DNA of 22,000 bases from UBA10649 sp964597445 (lineage in GTDB: Bacteria; Actinomycetota; Actinomycetes; S36-B12): positions 1 to 22,000 of the forward strand of contig CAZQXO010000033.1 of the NCBI GenBank assembly GCA_964597445.1. The letters run 5' to 3'. The position numbers and the translations under genes were made by a program. Shown piece by piece: positions 1 through 7,601 of the stretch (position 1 is the stretch's first letter; the number at the start of each line of letters is the position of its first letter). The notes beneath the pieces are model-generated. The model saw nothing but the letters and a program-made list of their open reading frames with translations, was not told where the DNA came from and ran no database searches.

Positions 1-745
<745 letters not shown>

Positions 746-763
746 CCGTGTCTCCTCATCCCT

Positions 764-857
764 GCAGGGGCTCACTGCCCCTGCCACCCTGCTCACGCAC
801 GCACCCTGCTCACGCACGATCGCCGGTCACCTCAGGAGGTGCCCGCACCTGACCGTA
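764..857 (-). promoter_or_regulatory. Candidate clpX promoter and structured 5' leader
   Basis: On the minus strand a TACGGT hexamer (852-857) fits an actinobacterial -10 element and would give a leader of roughly 100 nt. That leader holds a near-palindrome CACCTC-AG-GAGGTG (828-841), a 17-bp tandem duplication (785-818) and an 8-bp stem with a 5-nt loop (764-784) just before the ribosome site. No convincing -35 is visible. The elements are seen directly; promoter function is inference. Confidence 0.35.
785..818. repeat. 17-bp perfect tandem duplication in the clpX / luxR intergenic region
   Basis: The unit CACCCTGCTCACGCACG occurs twice with no spacer (785-801 and 802-818). It lies between the divergent clpX and LuxR-type gene starts. 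It may be a slippage duplication or a duplicated binding site; the sequence alone does not decide. Confidence 0.9.
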
Positions 858-964
858 CCCCGCGAGGCTCCCCCATGCAGCCTTGCGGCGCGCCGATCTG
901 TGGAGCAATCCCCCGGCGCAGCCGCCGGCCCGATGCCGCACGCGTGTCAGTGGCCTGTGATTGA

Positions 965-1756
965 GTGAGCCTGCGTAACCGCGCGCGGGGGGGGGTGAGT
1001 GCGGTGGGCCATGCCTACGGGGCTATCCCGGAGCTGCTCGGCGTCCTCAGCCGGTCACCGCATCCGGACGCGGTGGCCGAGGCCATCGTGGAGGGTCCCG
1101 GCTCAGGGTTCGAGGCCGTGAGCGGTGCCGTCCTCTGGGCCCACGGCTCCAACCTGGTGATCATCGGCAGCCACGGGTACCGCGCGGAGGAGGCCGACGG
1201 CCTGCAGATCCTCCCCCTGTCGGGGGGCTATCCCCTGTTCACCGCCTTCTTCGAGGGCGAGGTCATCATCGTGAGCTCGCGCGACATGGAGGTCCAGTTC
1301 CCCGCGCTCCGGCGCCCCGGCAGCCGGTGGCATCACCTGATGAAGCGCCTTCCCGAGGGAGTCCACATCCACGCCCCGATCGTGAGCGACGGCCGGAGCA
1401 TCGGTGCCTATGTGGTGAGCTGCCAGCGCGACCGCGCCTGGTCGACCCTGGACATCGCCCGACTCGATGCCGTCTCCCATGCCCTGGGCATCTGGTTGAG
1501 TCATCCGGACTCCGGCTTCCCGGTCGACGCCGACGACCTCGACCACGAGAACCCCCTGTCCGAGCGGCAGCGCCGGATCCTGGCCCTCGTCGGAGACGGA
1601 CGCACGAACGCCAGCATCGCCCACGCCCTCGGGATCTCGCCCTCGACCGTCAAGCAGGAGATCGGCCGCGCGATGGAGCTGCTCGACGTGACGGACCGTC
1701 ACGCGGCCCGACGGCGCGCCGCCGATCTCGGCTATCTCGTCGGGGGGCAGGGATGA
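965..1756 (+). CDS. GAF-like/LuxR-type helix-turn-helix regulator (first of a pair)
   Basis: Probable transcription factor, 263 aa from the GTG at 965. Residues of about 20-180 form a GAF-like sensor fold ending in a GIWLSHP motif. Residues of about 193-255 are a LuxR/GerE-type DNA-binding domain (LSERQRRILALVGDGRTNAS, then ISPSTVKQE). It has no receiver phosphorylation domain and no transmembrane segment, so a small ligand or redox signal is likely. In-frame GTGs at 995 and 1004 are alternative starts, because no ribosome site precedes 965. A run of nine G's lies between 965 and 995. The stop overlaps the ATG of the next gene (ATGA), so the two are translationally coupled. The ligand and target genes are unknown; control of the flanking clp genes is possible but only inferred from position. 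Confidence 0.85.
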   Translation: MSLRNRARGGVSAVGHAYGAIPELLGVLSRSPHPDAVAEAIVEGPGSGFEAVSGAVLWAHGSNLVIIGSHGYRAEEADGLQILPLSGGYPLFTAFFEGEVIIVSSRDMEVQFPALRRPGSRWHHLMKRLPEGVHIHAPIVSDGRSIGAYVVSCQRDRAWSTLDIARLDAVSHALGIWLSHPDSGFPVDADDLDHENPLSERQRRILALVGDGRTNASIAHALGISPSTVKQEIGRAMELLDVTDRHAARRRAADLGYLVGGQG

Positions 1757-2544
1757 CGGCCCGGACACCCGAGCAGGAGCCGAGGACCCTGCACCCGGAC
1801 CGAAAGCTCGGCGGACTCCCCCAGCTCATCCGCTACGTCAGCACCTACCCGCAGCCGGCCGACCTGCTCCGGACCCTGCAGGTCGGGGTCCTGGGCCGGC
1901 GGGGCATGTCGGCTGCCTTCCTGTGGTCCCTCGCCGACGGAGCACGATTGACCCGCCTCGCCAGCATCGACTGGCCCCGGGAGGTCGCGGAGCGCTACGC
2001 CATCCTGCCCCTCGAGCTCCACGTTCCCGCAGTTGAGGCGGTTCTGCAGGACCGTCATCAGATCGACGACACTGCCGGATTCGGCAGCACCTATCTCGCT
2101 GCGCTGGACGACGAGTTCCTCACGCCACGGTTCGACGAGCTGCGGGCCACGTCCGCGATCAACACGCCGCTTCGTCACGCCGGGAGCGTCGTCGGGGCGC
2201 TGGGCTTCGTCACGACGGAGCCCTGGGTCGACGACGACGAGTCCCGCGCCCTCCTCGACGGACTGAGCGCACTGCTGGGCCTGTGGCTGTCGCATCCGCG
2301 CAACGGCGCCCGGGACACGTCGTCCTCGCCGGGCCAGCGCGACTGGTCTCTCGACTTCACTCCGCGCCAGCGTCAGGTGCTCCGCATGGCCGGGGAGGGG
2401 AAGTCCAACTCGGACATCGCTCGCGCGCTCCTGATCTCGACGTCGAGCGTCAAGCAGGACCTCCAGCTGGCCATGCGCGCCCTGCGGTCACACGACCGGG
2501 CCACGGCCCACGAGCGGGCCCTCCAGCTCGGCCTGCTCGATTGA
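1753..2544 (+). CDS. GAF-like/LuxR-type helix-turn-helix regulator (second of a pair)
   Basis: Paralogue of the preceding gene, also 263 aa. The N-terminal GAF-like region (about residues 20-185) ends in GLWLSHP, matching the sister's GIWLSHP. The C-terminal LuxR-type HTH is at about residues 195-260 (FTPRQRQVLRMAGEGKSNSD, then STSSVKQDL). The ATG at 1753 overlaps the upstream TGA by 4 nt and has a G-rich ribosome site (GGGGGGCAGGG). A much longer reading frame opens upstream but is only the off-frame of the sister gene. Similar length, fold and final motifs suggest tandem duplication and possible heterodimer formation. The gene ends 9 bp from the convergent clpP2 stop. The signal is unknown. 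Confidence 0.87.
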   Translation: MTARTPEQEPRTLHPDRKLGGLPQLIRYVSTYPQPADLLRTLQVGVLGRRGMSAAFLWSLADGARLTRLASIDWPREVAERYAILPLELHVPAVEAVLQDRHQIDDTAGFGSTYLAALDDEFLTPRFDELRATSAINTPLRHAGSVVGALGFVTTEPWVDDDESRALLDGLSALLGLWLSHPRNGARDTSSSPGQRDWSLDFTPRQRQVLRMAGEGKSNSDIARALLISTSSVKQDLQLAMRALRSHDRATAHERALQLGLLD

Positions 2545-2553
2545 CCGCCTCCG

Positions 2554-3195
2554 TCAGGCCTTGCGGCTGCTGATGACCGCGTCGATGATCCCGTAGTCCT
2601 TGGCCTCGGCCGCCGTGAGGATCTTGTCGCGCTCGATGTCCTTGGCGATCTCCTCCGGCGTCTTGCCGGTGTGCTGGGCGATGATGCCTTCCATCTCCGT
2701 GCGCATGCGGATGATCTCGTTCGCCTGGATCTCGATGTCGGAGCCCTGACCGCCGCCCTCGGTGTAGGGCTGATGGATGAGCACCCGTGCGTGCGGGAGC
2801 GCGAAGCGCTTGCCCTGGCTGCCGGCTGCCAGGAGCACGGCGGCCGCGCTGGCGGCCTGCCCGAGGCAGACCGTCTGCACCTGGGGCTTGACGAACTGCA
2901 TCGTGTCGTAGATCGCGGTCATCGCGGTGTACGAGCCACCCGGGGAGTTGATGTAGATCTGGATGTCGCGATCCGGATCCAGCGACTCCAGCGTGAGCAG
3001 CTGCGCCATGACGTCGTCGGCGGAGGCGTCATCGATCTGCACCCCGAGGAAGATGATGCGCTCCTCGAAGAGCTTGGTGTAGGGGTTGTGGACGCGCTCA
3101 CCGTTGGCGCTGCGCTCCCGGAACTCGGGGAGGATGTAGCGCGCCTGCGGCGCGGTGCGCTCCGCGGCCCGGATGAAGGTCTGGTGCTGGTTCAC
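2554..3195 (-). CDS. clpP2: ATP-dependent Clp protease proteolytic subunit ClpP2
   Basis: Serine peptidase subunit of the ClpXP/ClpCP protease, 213 aa. The catalytic serine is in GQAASAAA (S116) and the histidine in VLIHQP (H141), with the acidic residue in the DIERDK stretch. The segments FEERIIFLGVQ and LLTLESLDPDRDI are characteristic of the actinobacterial ClpP2 type, which assembles with ClpP1 into a mixed 14-mer. The GTG start at 3195 overlaps the clpP1 stop (GTGA) and has GGGAGG 6 nt upstream, showing translational coupling. In most actinobacteria clpX follows directly; here two opposite-strand regulators intervene. Confidence 0.97.
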   Translation of the reverse strand: MNQHQTFIRAAERTAPQARYILPEFRERSANGERVHNPYTKLFEERIIFLGVQIDDASADDVMAQLLTLESLDPDRDIQIYINSPGGSYTAMTAIYDTMQFVKPQVQTVCLGQAASAAAVLLAAGSQGKRFALPHARVLIHQPYTEGGGQGSDIEIQANEIIRMRTEMEGIIAQHTGKTPEEIAKDIERDKILTAAEAKDYGIIDAVISSRKA

Positions 3196-3818
3196 TTGTT
3201 GCCTCCCTTGCCGGCCTTGGGGGCATCGGCGTGCGTGGAGTAGACGTGGTCGATGATCCCGTACTCCCGAGCCTCGTCAGCATCGAACCAGCGGTCGCGA
3301 TCGGAGTCCGCCTCGATCTGCTCGAGGGTCTGCCCGGTGTGCTCGGCGATCAGCTTGGCCATGCGCTTCTTGATGAAGAGCATCTGCTCGGCCTGGATCT
3401 TGATGTCGCTCGCCGTTCCGCCGAGACCACCGGAGGGCTGGTGCATCATGATGCGCGTGTTCGGCGTCGCGTAGCGCTTGCCGTCGGCTCCTGCGCACAG
3501 CAGGAACTGGCCCATCGACGCCGCCAGGCCCATGGCCACAGTGGCCACGTCGTTCGGGATCAGCTGCATCGTGTCGTAGATGACCATGCCCGCGCTGATG
3601 GAGCCGCCGGGAGAGTTGATGTAGAGGGAGATATCGCGCTCCGGATCCTCGGCGGCGAGGACCTGGAGCTGCTTGGCGATCCGGTTGGAGTTCTCATCCA
3701 TGACCGGACCCTCGAGCCAGATGATGCGCTCGCGCAGCAGGCGCTCGTCGAGCATGTCGCCGAAGCCGGTCATGCCGCCACCCGCTCCACGCGAGTTCGG
3801 CACGGAGATGTCACCCAC
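3192..3818 (-). CDS. clpP1: ATP-dependent Clp protease proteolytic subunit ClpP1
   Basis: Serine peptidase partner of ClpP2. From the GTG at 3818 it is 208 aa, with catalytic Ser101 (GLAASMGQ), His126 (IMMHQP) and the acidic residue in EADSDRD. NSPGGSISAGM and LLRERIIWLEG are typical of ClpP1. The frame extends to an ATG at 3857 (221 aa). The start at 3818 is preferred because a perfect AGGAGG (3824-3829) lies 5 nt upstream, and a -10-like TAGGGT at 3861-3866 would place the transcript start at or inside the ATG-3857 codon. The N-terminal propeptide is therefore short. First gene of the clpP1-clpP2 operon, 135 bp after tig. Confidence 0.95.
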   Translation of the reverse strand: MGDISVPNSRGAGGGMTGFGDMLDERLLRERIIWLEGPVMDENSNRIAKQLQVLAAEDPERDISLYINSPGGSISAGMVIYDTMQLIPNDVATVAMGLAASMGQFLLCAGADGKRYATPNTRIMMHQPSGGLGGTASDIKIQAEQMLFIKKRMAKLIAEHTGQTLEQIEADSDRDRWFDADEAREYGIIDHVYSTHADAPKAGKGGNK

Positions 3819-3823
3819 CACTG

Positions 3824-3866
3824 CCTCCTGTCGCAGCACCCCTTCGGACGCCGTCATCCGACCCTA
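3824..3866 (-). promoter_or_regulatory. Candidate clpP1 -10 element and ribosome site
   Basis: TAGGGT (3861-3866, minus strand) fits the TANNNT -10 pattern and AGGAGG (3824-3829) is a perfect ribosome site for the GTG at 3818. Together they imply a leader of about 35 nt. No good -35 match is visible, so an activator may be needed. ClgR is the known activator of clpP genes in actinobacteria; here it is only a suggestion. Confidence 0.4.
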
Positions 3867-3878
3867 ACGTGGCTCAGC

Positions 3879-3898
3879 GCTCCGGACTTCCCCGGAGC
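3879..3898 (-). terminator. Weak hairpin between tig and clpP1
   Basis: A 7-bp GC-rich stem (GCTCCGG / CCGGAGC) with a 6-nt loop lies 55 nt after the tig stop and ahead of the candidate clpP1 -10. There is no U-tract. It could be a tig terminator or an upstream promoter structure. Confidence 0.3.
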
Positions 3899-3953
3899 CC
3901 CGTGAGTTCGCCGTGGGCCGAAATCCGACCGTCGGCCGACGCGTGCGTGCGCC

Positions 3954-5252
3954 CTAGGCGTCGCCGGCCGCGATCGCCGCGTTCATGTCGGCGTCGAGCG
4001 CCGCCAGATCCACGGCGGTGCCGTCGGCATCGACGACCGTGGCGCCCTCCAGGACGAGCGCGAGCGCCTTGGCCCGACGGATGTCCTGCATCGCCATCGG
4101 GACCTGGCCGGCCTCGACGAGAGCCTTGGCGAAGGCATCCGGGCTCATCCCGTAGCGCGGCGCCTGCTGGATCAGCCACGCGGAGAGCTCCGTCTCACCG
4201 ACGGTGATCTCCTCCGTCTCCGCGATCTTGTCGAGGATGAACTGGCTCTTGAGTCCCTGGCGGGTGTTCTCCTCGACCTCCTGCCGATGCTCCTCGCCGC
4301 TGTCGTGACCGTCCTCGAAGTGGGCCTCGACCTCGGCCGCGATGAGGTTCTCCGGCAGGGGGATGTCGACGGAGTCGACCAGAACCTCCAGCACGTTGTT
4401 GCGCGCCTCGGCGCCCTGCTCAAGCCGCTTCATGCGCATGAGACGCGTGCGCATGTCGTCGCGAAGCTCCGCGACCGTGTCGAACTCGCTGGCCAGCTGG
4501 GCGAACTCGTCGTCCAGGGCCGGGAGCTCGCGCTCGCGCACACCGGTCACGACGACGGTCACGGTGAGGGGGATCCCGGACCAGTCACCGTTCTGGGGGG
4601 TGAACTCGAAGGTGCGGGTCTCGTCCTTGGCCGCCCCGCGCACGGCTTCGTCGAAGCCGGGGAGCATGCCGTCGGTGCCGAGCTCGTAGGAGAGCGACGA
4701 ACCGGAGAGGTCCTCGATGGCATCGCCCTCGGCGGTGGCGCCGGAGATGTCGACGAGCAGGACGTCACCGTCGGCCGCGGCCCGGTCCACGTCCTTGAGC
4801 GTGGCGAAGCGTGAGCGCAGGTGGTCGAGCTGCTCGTCGATGTCGGCGTCCGTGGCCTCGGCAGTGGCGACCGTGACCGTGAGGGTGTCGTAGGCGGGCA
4901 CATCGAACTCCGGTCGGATGTCCAGCTCGGCACTGAACGTGAGTGACTCGCCGTCCTTCAGCTCGTCGACGTTGACCTCGGGGCGGGACAGCGGGACGAG
5001 CTGGTGCTCCTCGAGCGCCTTCTCGTACGCCTTCGGGAGGGCGTCGTTGACGGCCTCCTCCAGGACGGCCTCGCGACCGAAGCGCTGCTCGATGATGCGC
5101 GCGGGCACCTTGCCCTTGCGGAACCCGGGCACGGTGACGCTCTTGGCGATCCGCGCGTAGGCCTCGTCCATGCTGGGCTGGAGCTCCTCGAACGGCACCT
5201 CGACCGTCAGCTTCACTCGGGTCGGGGTCAAGGTCTCGACGTCGCTCTTCAC
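3954..5252 (-). CDS. tig: Trigger factor, ribosome-associated chaperone and peptidyl-prolyl isomerase
   Basis: Binds the ribosome exit tunnel and shields nascent chains. 432 aa, normal family length. The N-terminal ribosome-binding domain carries the signature GFRKGKVP at residues 43-50. The FKBP-type isomerase domain covers about 155-240 (DGDVLLVDISG, GMLPGFDEAV), followed by the helical C-terminal arms. The GTG at 5252 is chosen because the protein then begins KSDVETLTPTRVKLTVEVP, as trigger factors do. Upstream frame is non-genic and runs through the tRNA-Pro gene. A GGAG lies 11 nt before the start. It precedes clpP1 on the same strand, the classical tig-clpP-clpX order. Confidence 0.97.
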   Translation of the reverse strand: MKSDVETLTPTRVKLTVEVPFEELQPSMDEAYARIAKSVTVPGFRKGKVPARIIEQRFGREAVLEEAVNDALPKAYEKALEEHQLVPLSRPEVNVDELKDGESLTFSAELDIRPEFDVPAYDTLTVTVATAEATDADIDEQLDHLRSRFATLKDVDRAAADGDVLLVDISGATAEGDAIEDLSGSSLSYELGTDGMLPGFDEAVRGAAKDETRTFEFTPQNGDWSGIPLTVTVVVTGVRERELPALDDEFAQLASEFDTVAELRDDMRTRLMRMKRLEQGAEARNNVLEVLVDSVDIPLPENLIAAEVEAHFEDGHDSGEEHRQEVEENTRQGLKSQFILDKIAETEEITVGETELSAWLIQQAPRYGMSPDAFAKALVEAGQVPMAMQDIRRAKALALVLEGATVVDADGTAVDLAALDADMNAAIAAGDA

Positions 5253-5307
5253 GGCAGATCCATCTCCAGTCAGGGGGGACCGATGGCGGAATTCCCGCAT
5301 CGGTTCG

Positions 5308-5380
5308 TCGGGGCGGGGAGATTCGAACTCCCGATCTCCTGCTCCCAAAGCAGGCGCGCTAGCCACTACGCTACGCCCCG
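5308..5380 (-). tRNA. tRNA-Pro, anticodon TGG
   Basis: A 73-nt cloverleaf on the minus strand. The acceptor stem CGGGGCG/CGCCCCG starts with the C1 typical of bacterial tRNA-Pro. The anticodon stem CCTGC/GCAGG encloses loop TTTGGGA (anticodon TGG), and the T-arm is GGGAG-TTCGAAT-CTCCC. Discriminator A; CCA is not encoded. It is transcribed in the same direction as tig, 55 nt upstream, and could be cotranscribed. Confidence 0.96.
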
Positions 5381-5394
5381 CATTGGCCGTGAGG

Positions 5395-5400
5395 ATTCTA
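5395..5400 (-). promoter_or_regulatory. Candidate -10 element of tRNA-Pro
   Basis: TAGAAT on the minus strand lies 14 nt before the tRNA 5' end and is a close match to the -10 consensus. It would give a short 5' trailer removed by RNase P. The -35 is not clear. Confidence 0.55.
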
Positions 5401-5524
5401 GGGGGCCTCGTCGGGCTCCCTCGACCACGGCCCGGGCGTCCCGACGCCTCCCTGACCGGGCAGCAGTCGTTCCTGGGGCGCCTTCGTCGGGTCCCGCCTG
5501 CCACCCTGACGGTGGAGGTGTGTC

Positions 5525-6835
5525 ATGTTCCACGACCGAGCCGAGGCCGGCCGACGCCTGGGCGAGCACCTGTCCGGACTGCCGGAGCATCGGCCGCCAT
5601 CGGGCCCGGGAGATCGACCTCTGGTCCTCGCCCTGCCGCGCGGGGGACTTCCGGTGGCGCTGCCGGTGGCACAGGCCCTCGGCGCCGATCTCGACGTCCT
5701 CGTCGTGCGCAAGGTGGGGTTCCCCGACAATCCCGAGCTGGCGATGGGCGCCGTGGGCGAGGACGGGGTGCTCGTCGTCGACGACGCCCTCGCGAGCCGC
5801 CGGGGGGTCACCCCGGACGAGGTCGCCCGCATCGTGGAACGCGAGCGGACGGAGGTCGAGCGGCGCGTGCAGGCCTACCGGAACGGGCAGCCGGCCGTGA
5901 GCGTGCGCGGCCGCGACATCGTCATCGTCGATGACGGTCTCGCGACGGGATCCACAGCCGCCGCCGCCGTCGAGGTCGCCCGGCAGCAGGGTGCTCGCCG
6001 CGTCACGCTGGCCGTGCCCGTCGGCTCCCGTGAGGCGTGCCATCGGCTCAACGCGCTTGCCGACGACGTCGTCTGCCTGGCAACCCCGGATCCCTTCTGG
6101 GCCGTCGGCGAGCACTACGACGTGTTCGACCAGCTGAGTGACGCCGATGTCGTGGCCCTGCTCGCGGAGGCCAAGGACAGGCCCGTCGATCACGACGTGC
6201 TGATCCACGCGGCCGGCGTCGCCCTGGCCGGTCACCTCACGGTGCCCGCCGGCGCGAGCGGTGTCGTCGTCTTCGCCCACGGCACCGGCAGCGATCGGTG
6301 GAGCCGACGCAACCGAGCCGTCGCGACCGCCCTGCAGGCCGCCGGACTCGGAACCCTGCTGTTCGACCTCGCCGCCGAGACGGACGACGGACGCACCGTC
6401 GACGTCACGACCGCCTCACGTCGACTCCTCGCCGTGGCCGAATGGCTGCGGGAGGAGTGCCCGCACCGACCCCTCGGCTACTACGGATCGTCCTCGGGCG
6501 CGGCTGTGGCCCTCGCGGCTGCCGCGCAACGTCCCGACCTCGTCCGCGCGGTCGTGTCGCGTGGGGGCCGTCCGGATCTCGCATCAGCATGGCTGCCCGA
6601 GGTCGCCGCGCCCACGCTCCTCATCGTCGGCGAGCGTGACCCGGCCGTGCTCGAGATCAACCGGGAGGCTGAGCGTCACCTGACGTGCCCTCACCTGCTC
6701 AGGATCGTGAACGGGGCCGGTCACCTGTTCGAGGAGGAGGGGACCCTCGCCCAGGCGGGAGCCCTCGCCCGCACCTGGTTCCTCCACCACCTGCCGGAGC
6801 CGGCCGGCGTGGTCCGCAGGCGCCGCGCCTCGTAG
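5525..6835 (+). CDS. Fusion of a type I phosphoribosyltransferase and an alpha/beta hydrolase
   Basis: 436-aa two-domain cytoplasmic protein. Residues 1-215 resemble the predicted phosphoribosyltransferases of COG1926, with PRPP loop DIVIVDDGLATGST at 131-144 and the early motif LALPRGGLPVA. Residues of about 240-420 are an alpha/beta (dienelactone-hydrolase-like) hydrolase with an apparent complete triad: Ser323 in GSSSGAA, Asp372 in GERDPA and His400 in GAGH; FAHGTGS fits the oxyanion region. The ATG at 5525 has GGAGG 7 nt upstream. Such fusions are known in actinobacteria (from memory, Rv0571c of Mycobacterium tuberculosis is one), but the substrates of both halves are unknown. A nucleobase or nucleotide reaction paired with ester hydrolysis is speculative. 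Confidence 0.9.
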   Translation: MFHDRAEAGRRLGEHLSGLPEHRPPSGPGDRPLVLALPRGGLPVALPVAQALGADLDVLVVRKVGFPDNPELAMGAVGEDGVLVVDDALASRRGVTPDEVARIVERERTEVERRVQAYRNGQPAVSVRGRDIVIVDDGLATGSTAAAAVEVARQQGARRVTLAVPVGSREACHRLNALADDVVCLATPDPFWAVGEHYDVFDQLSDADVVALLAEAKDRPVDHDVLIHAAGVALAGHLTVPAGASGVVVFAHGTGSDRWSRRNRAVATALQAAGLGTLLFDLAAETDDGRTVDVTTASRRLLAVAEWLREECPHRPLGYYGSSSGAAVALAAAAQRPDLVRAVVSRGGRPDLASAWLPEVAAPTLLIVGERDPAVLEINREAERHLTCPHLLRIVNGAGHLFEEEGTLAQAGALARTWFLHHLPEPAGVVRRRRAS

Positions 6836-6844
6836 CGTTGCGCC
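6833..6844 (+). promoter_or_regulatory. Candidate leaderless promoter -10 (TAGCGT + 6 nt + GTG)
   Basis: TAGCGT (6833-6838) overlaps the TAG stop of the preceding gene and is followed by exactly 6 nt and a GTG at 6845, the spacing expected when transcription starts at the first base of a start codon. The -35 is not evident. Functional status is inferred. Confidence 0.35.
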
Positions 6845-6886
6845 GTGCACCTGGACGCATCCCCTCCGCAGGCGTCACGTCGATGA
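6845..6886 (+). CDS. Putative 13-residue upstream ORF / leader peptide coupled to the downstream methyltransferase
   Basis: GTG at 6845 opens a 13-codon frame (MHLDASPPQASRR) whose TGA at 6884-6886 overlaps the ATG of the methyltransferase at 6883 (ATGA). A -10-like hexamer sits 6 nt before the GTG, so it could be translated from a leaderless transcript. The methyltransferase itself has no recognisable ribosome site, which makes reinitiation after this small ORF attractive. No run of one amino acid suggests classic attenuation. Small ORFs arise by chance, so confidence is moderate to low. Confidence 0.35.
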   Translation: MHLDASPPQASRR

Positions 6887-7530
6887 TCGACGATCACGTA
6901 TGTGCGGTGATCGCGCGGACCAAGGGATTCATGCCGGAGGAGGAGGGGCGCGCCCTGCATGACGCCGCGCTGTCGGTCGGTCACCTCGGTCCCGTGCTCG
7001 AGATCGGCAGCTACTGCGGCCTGTCAGCGCTCTACCTCGGATCAGCCGCCCAGCAGACCGGCACCGTCCTCATCACGGTCGACCATCACCGCGGGTCAGA
7101 GGAGACCCAGCCCGGCTGGGTGCATCACGATCCCGAGGTCGTCGATACCCGAACCGGTCGGATGGACACCCTGCCCTTCCTTCGCCAGACGCTCGAGCTG
7201 GCCGGCCTCGAGAGCATCGTCCTGCCGTTCGTCGGGGACTCCCCCACGATCGCCCGGGTCGTGGCTCCCGGACTCAGCCTGCTGTTCATCGACGGCGGGC
7301 ACGCCCTCGATGTCGCCATGGCCGACTACGCGGCGTGGGCCGGGCATCTGGCCCCGGGAGGCCTGCTCGCCATCCACGACGTCTTCGAGGACCCCGCGGA
7401 CGGAGGGCAGGCCCCGTGGCATGTCTGGCAGCGGGCTGTGGCCGACGGCTTCACGCCCCTGTCGACCACCGGCTCCCTGCGGATCCTCACCACCGCGGGG
7501 CAGGAGACGCGGCCCCAGCGCGACGGATAG
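6883..7530 (+). CDS. Class I SAM-dependent O-methyltransferase-like protein
   Basis: 215-aa soluble protein with a Rossmann-fold methyltransferase pattern. The glycine motif is LEIGSYCGLSALYLG (about residues 38-52), an acidic residue follows strand 2 (ITVDHHRG), motif II is LLFIDGGHALD (about 129-139), and LAPGGLLAIHD (about 152-162) follows. The FIDGGH element is typical of the Methyltransf_24 group, where an Asp/His pair can bind metal. The ATG at 6883 is chosen because it is the first start in frame that leaves the fold intact; upstream frame is the off-frame of the hydrolase. Substrate unknown. Confidence 0.85.
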   Translation: MIDDHVCAVIARTKGFMPEEEGRALHDAALSVGHLGPVLEIGSYCGLSALYLGSAAQQTGTVLITVDHHRGSEETQPGWVHHDPEVVDTRTGRMDTLPFLRQTLELAGLESIVLPFVGDSPTIARVVAPGLSLLFIDGGHALDVAMADYAAWAGHLAPGGLLAIHDVFEDPADGGQAPWHVWQRAVADGFTPLSTTGSLRILTTAGQETRPQRDG

Positions 7531-7563
7531 GTGCTGGGAGCCCGCAGGGCGGAGACGCGCTGG

Positions 7564-7601
7564 ATTGTGCTCGTGCGGATCCCATGGCGCACAATGACGA
7601 G
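7564..7601 (+). promoter_or_regulatory. Candidate promoter/operator of the subtilase gene
   Basis: An inverted repeat ATTGTGC (7564-7570) ... GCACAAT (7589-7595) with an 18-nt spacer spans a TTGTGC (-35-like) and a CACAAT (-10-like) hexamer 19 nt apart. The CACAAT lies 6 nt before the GTG at 7602, consistent with a leaderless transcript. The dyad could be an operator. Confidence 0.35.

Noticed and set aside
2530..2560. GGCCTG...CAGGCC inverted repeat between convergent LuxR-type and clpP2 genes
   Set aside because: Only 6-bp arms with a 19-nt spacer, mostly coding; too weak to call a terminator.
5280..5303. CCGATG...CATCGG imperfect palindrome between tRNA-Pro and tig
   Set aside because: Central mismatches and no T-tract; it could be a weak terminator or processing structure but is not strong enough.
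5253..5504. Upstream extension of the trigger factor frame
   Set aside because: It runs through tRNA-Pro and adds residues not found in trigger factors; the GTG at 5252 gives the canonical N-terminus.
5366..6280. 304-codon minus-strand frame opposite the phosphoribosyltransferase fusion
   Set aside because: The plus strand encodes intact PRPP-loop and hydrolase motifs; the minus frame is His/Gly/Asp-rich shadow.
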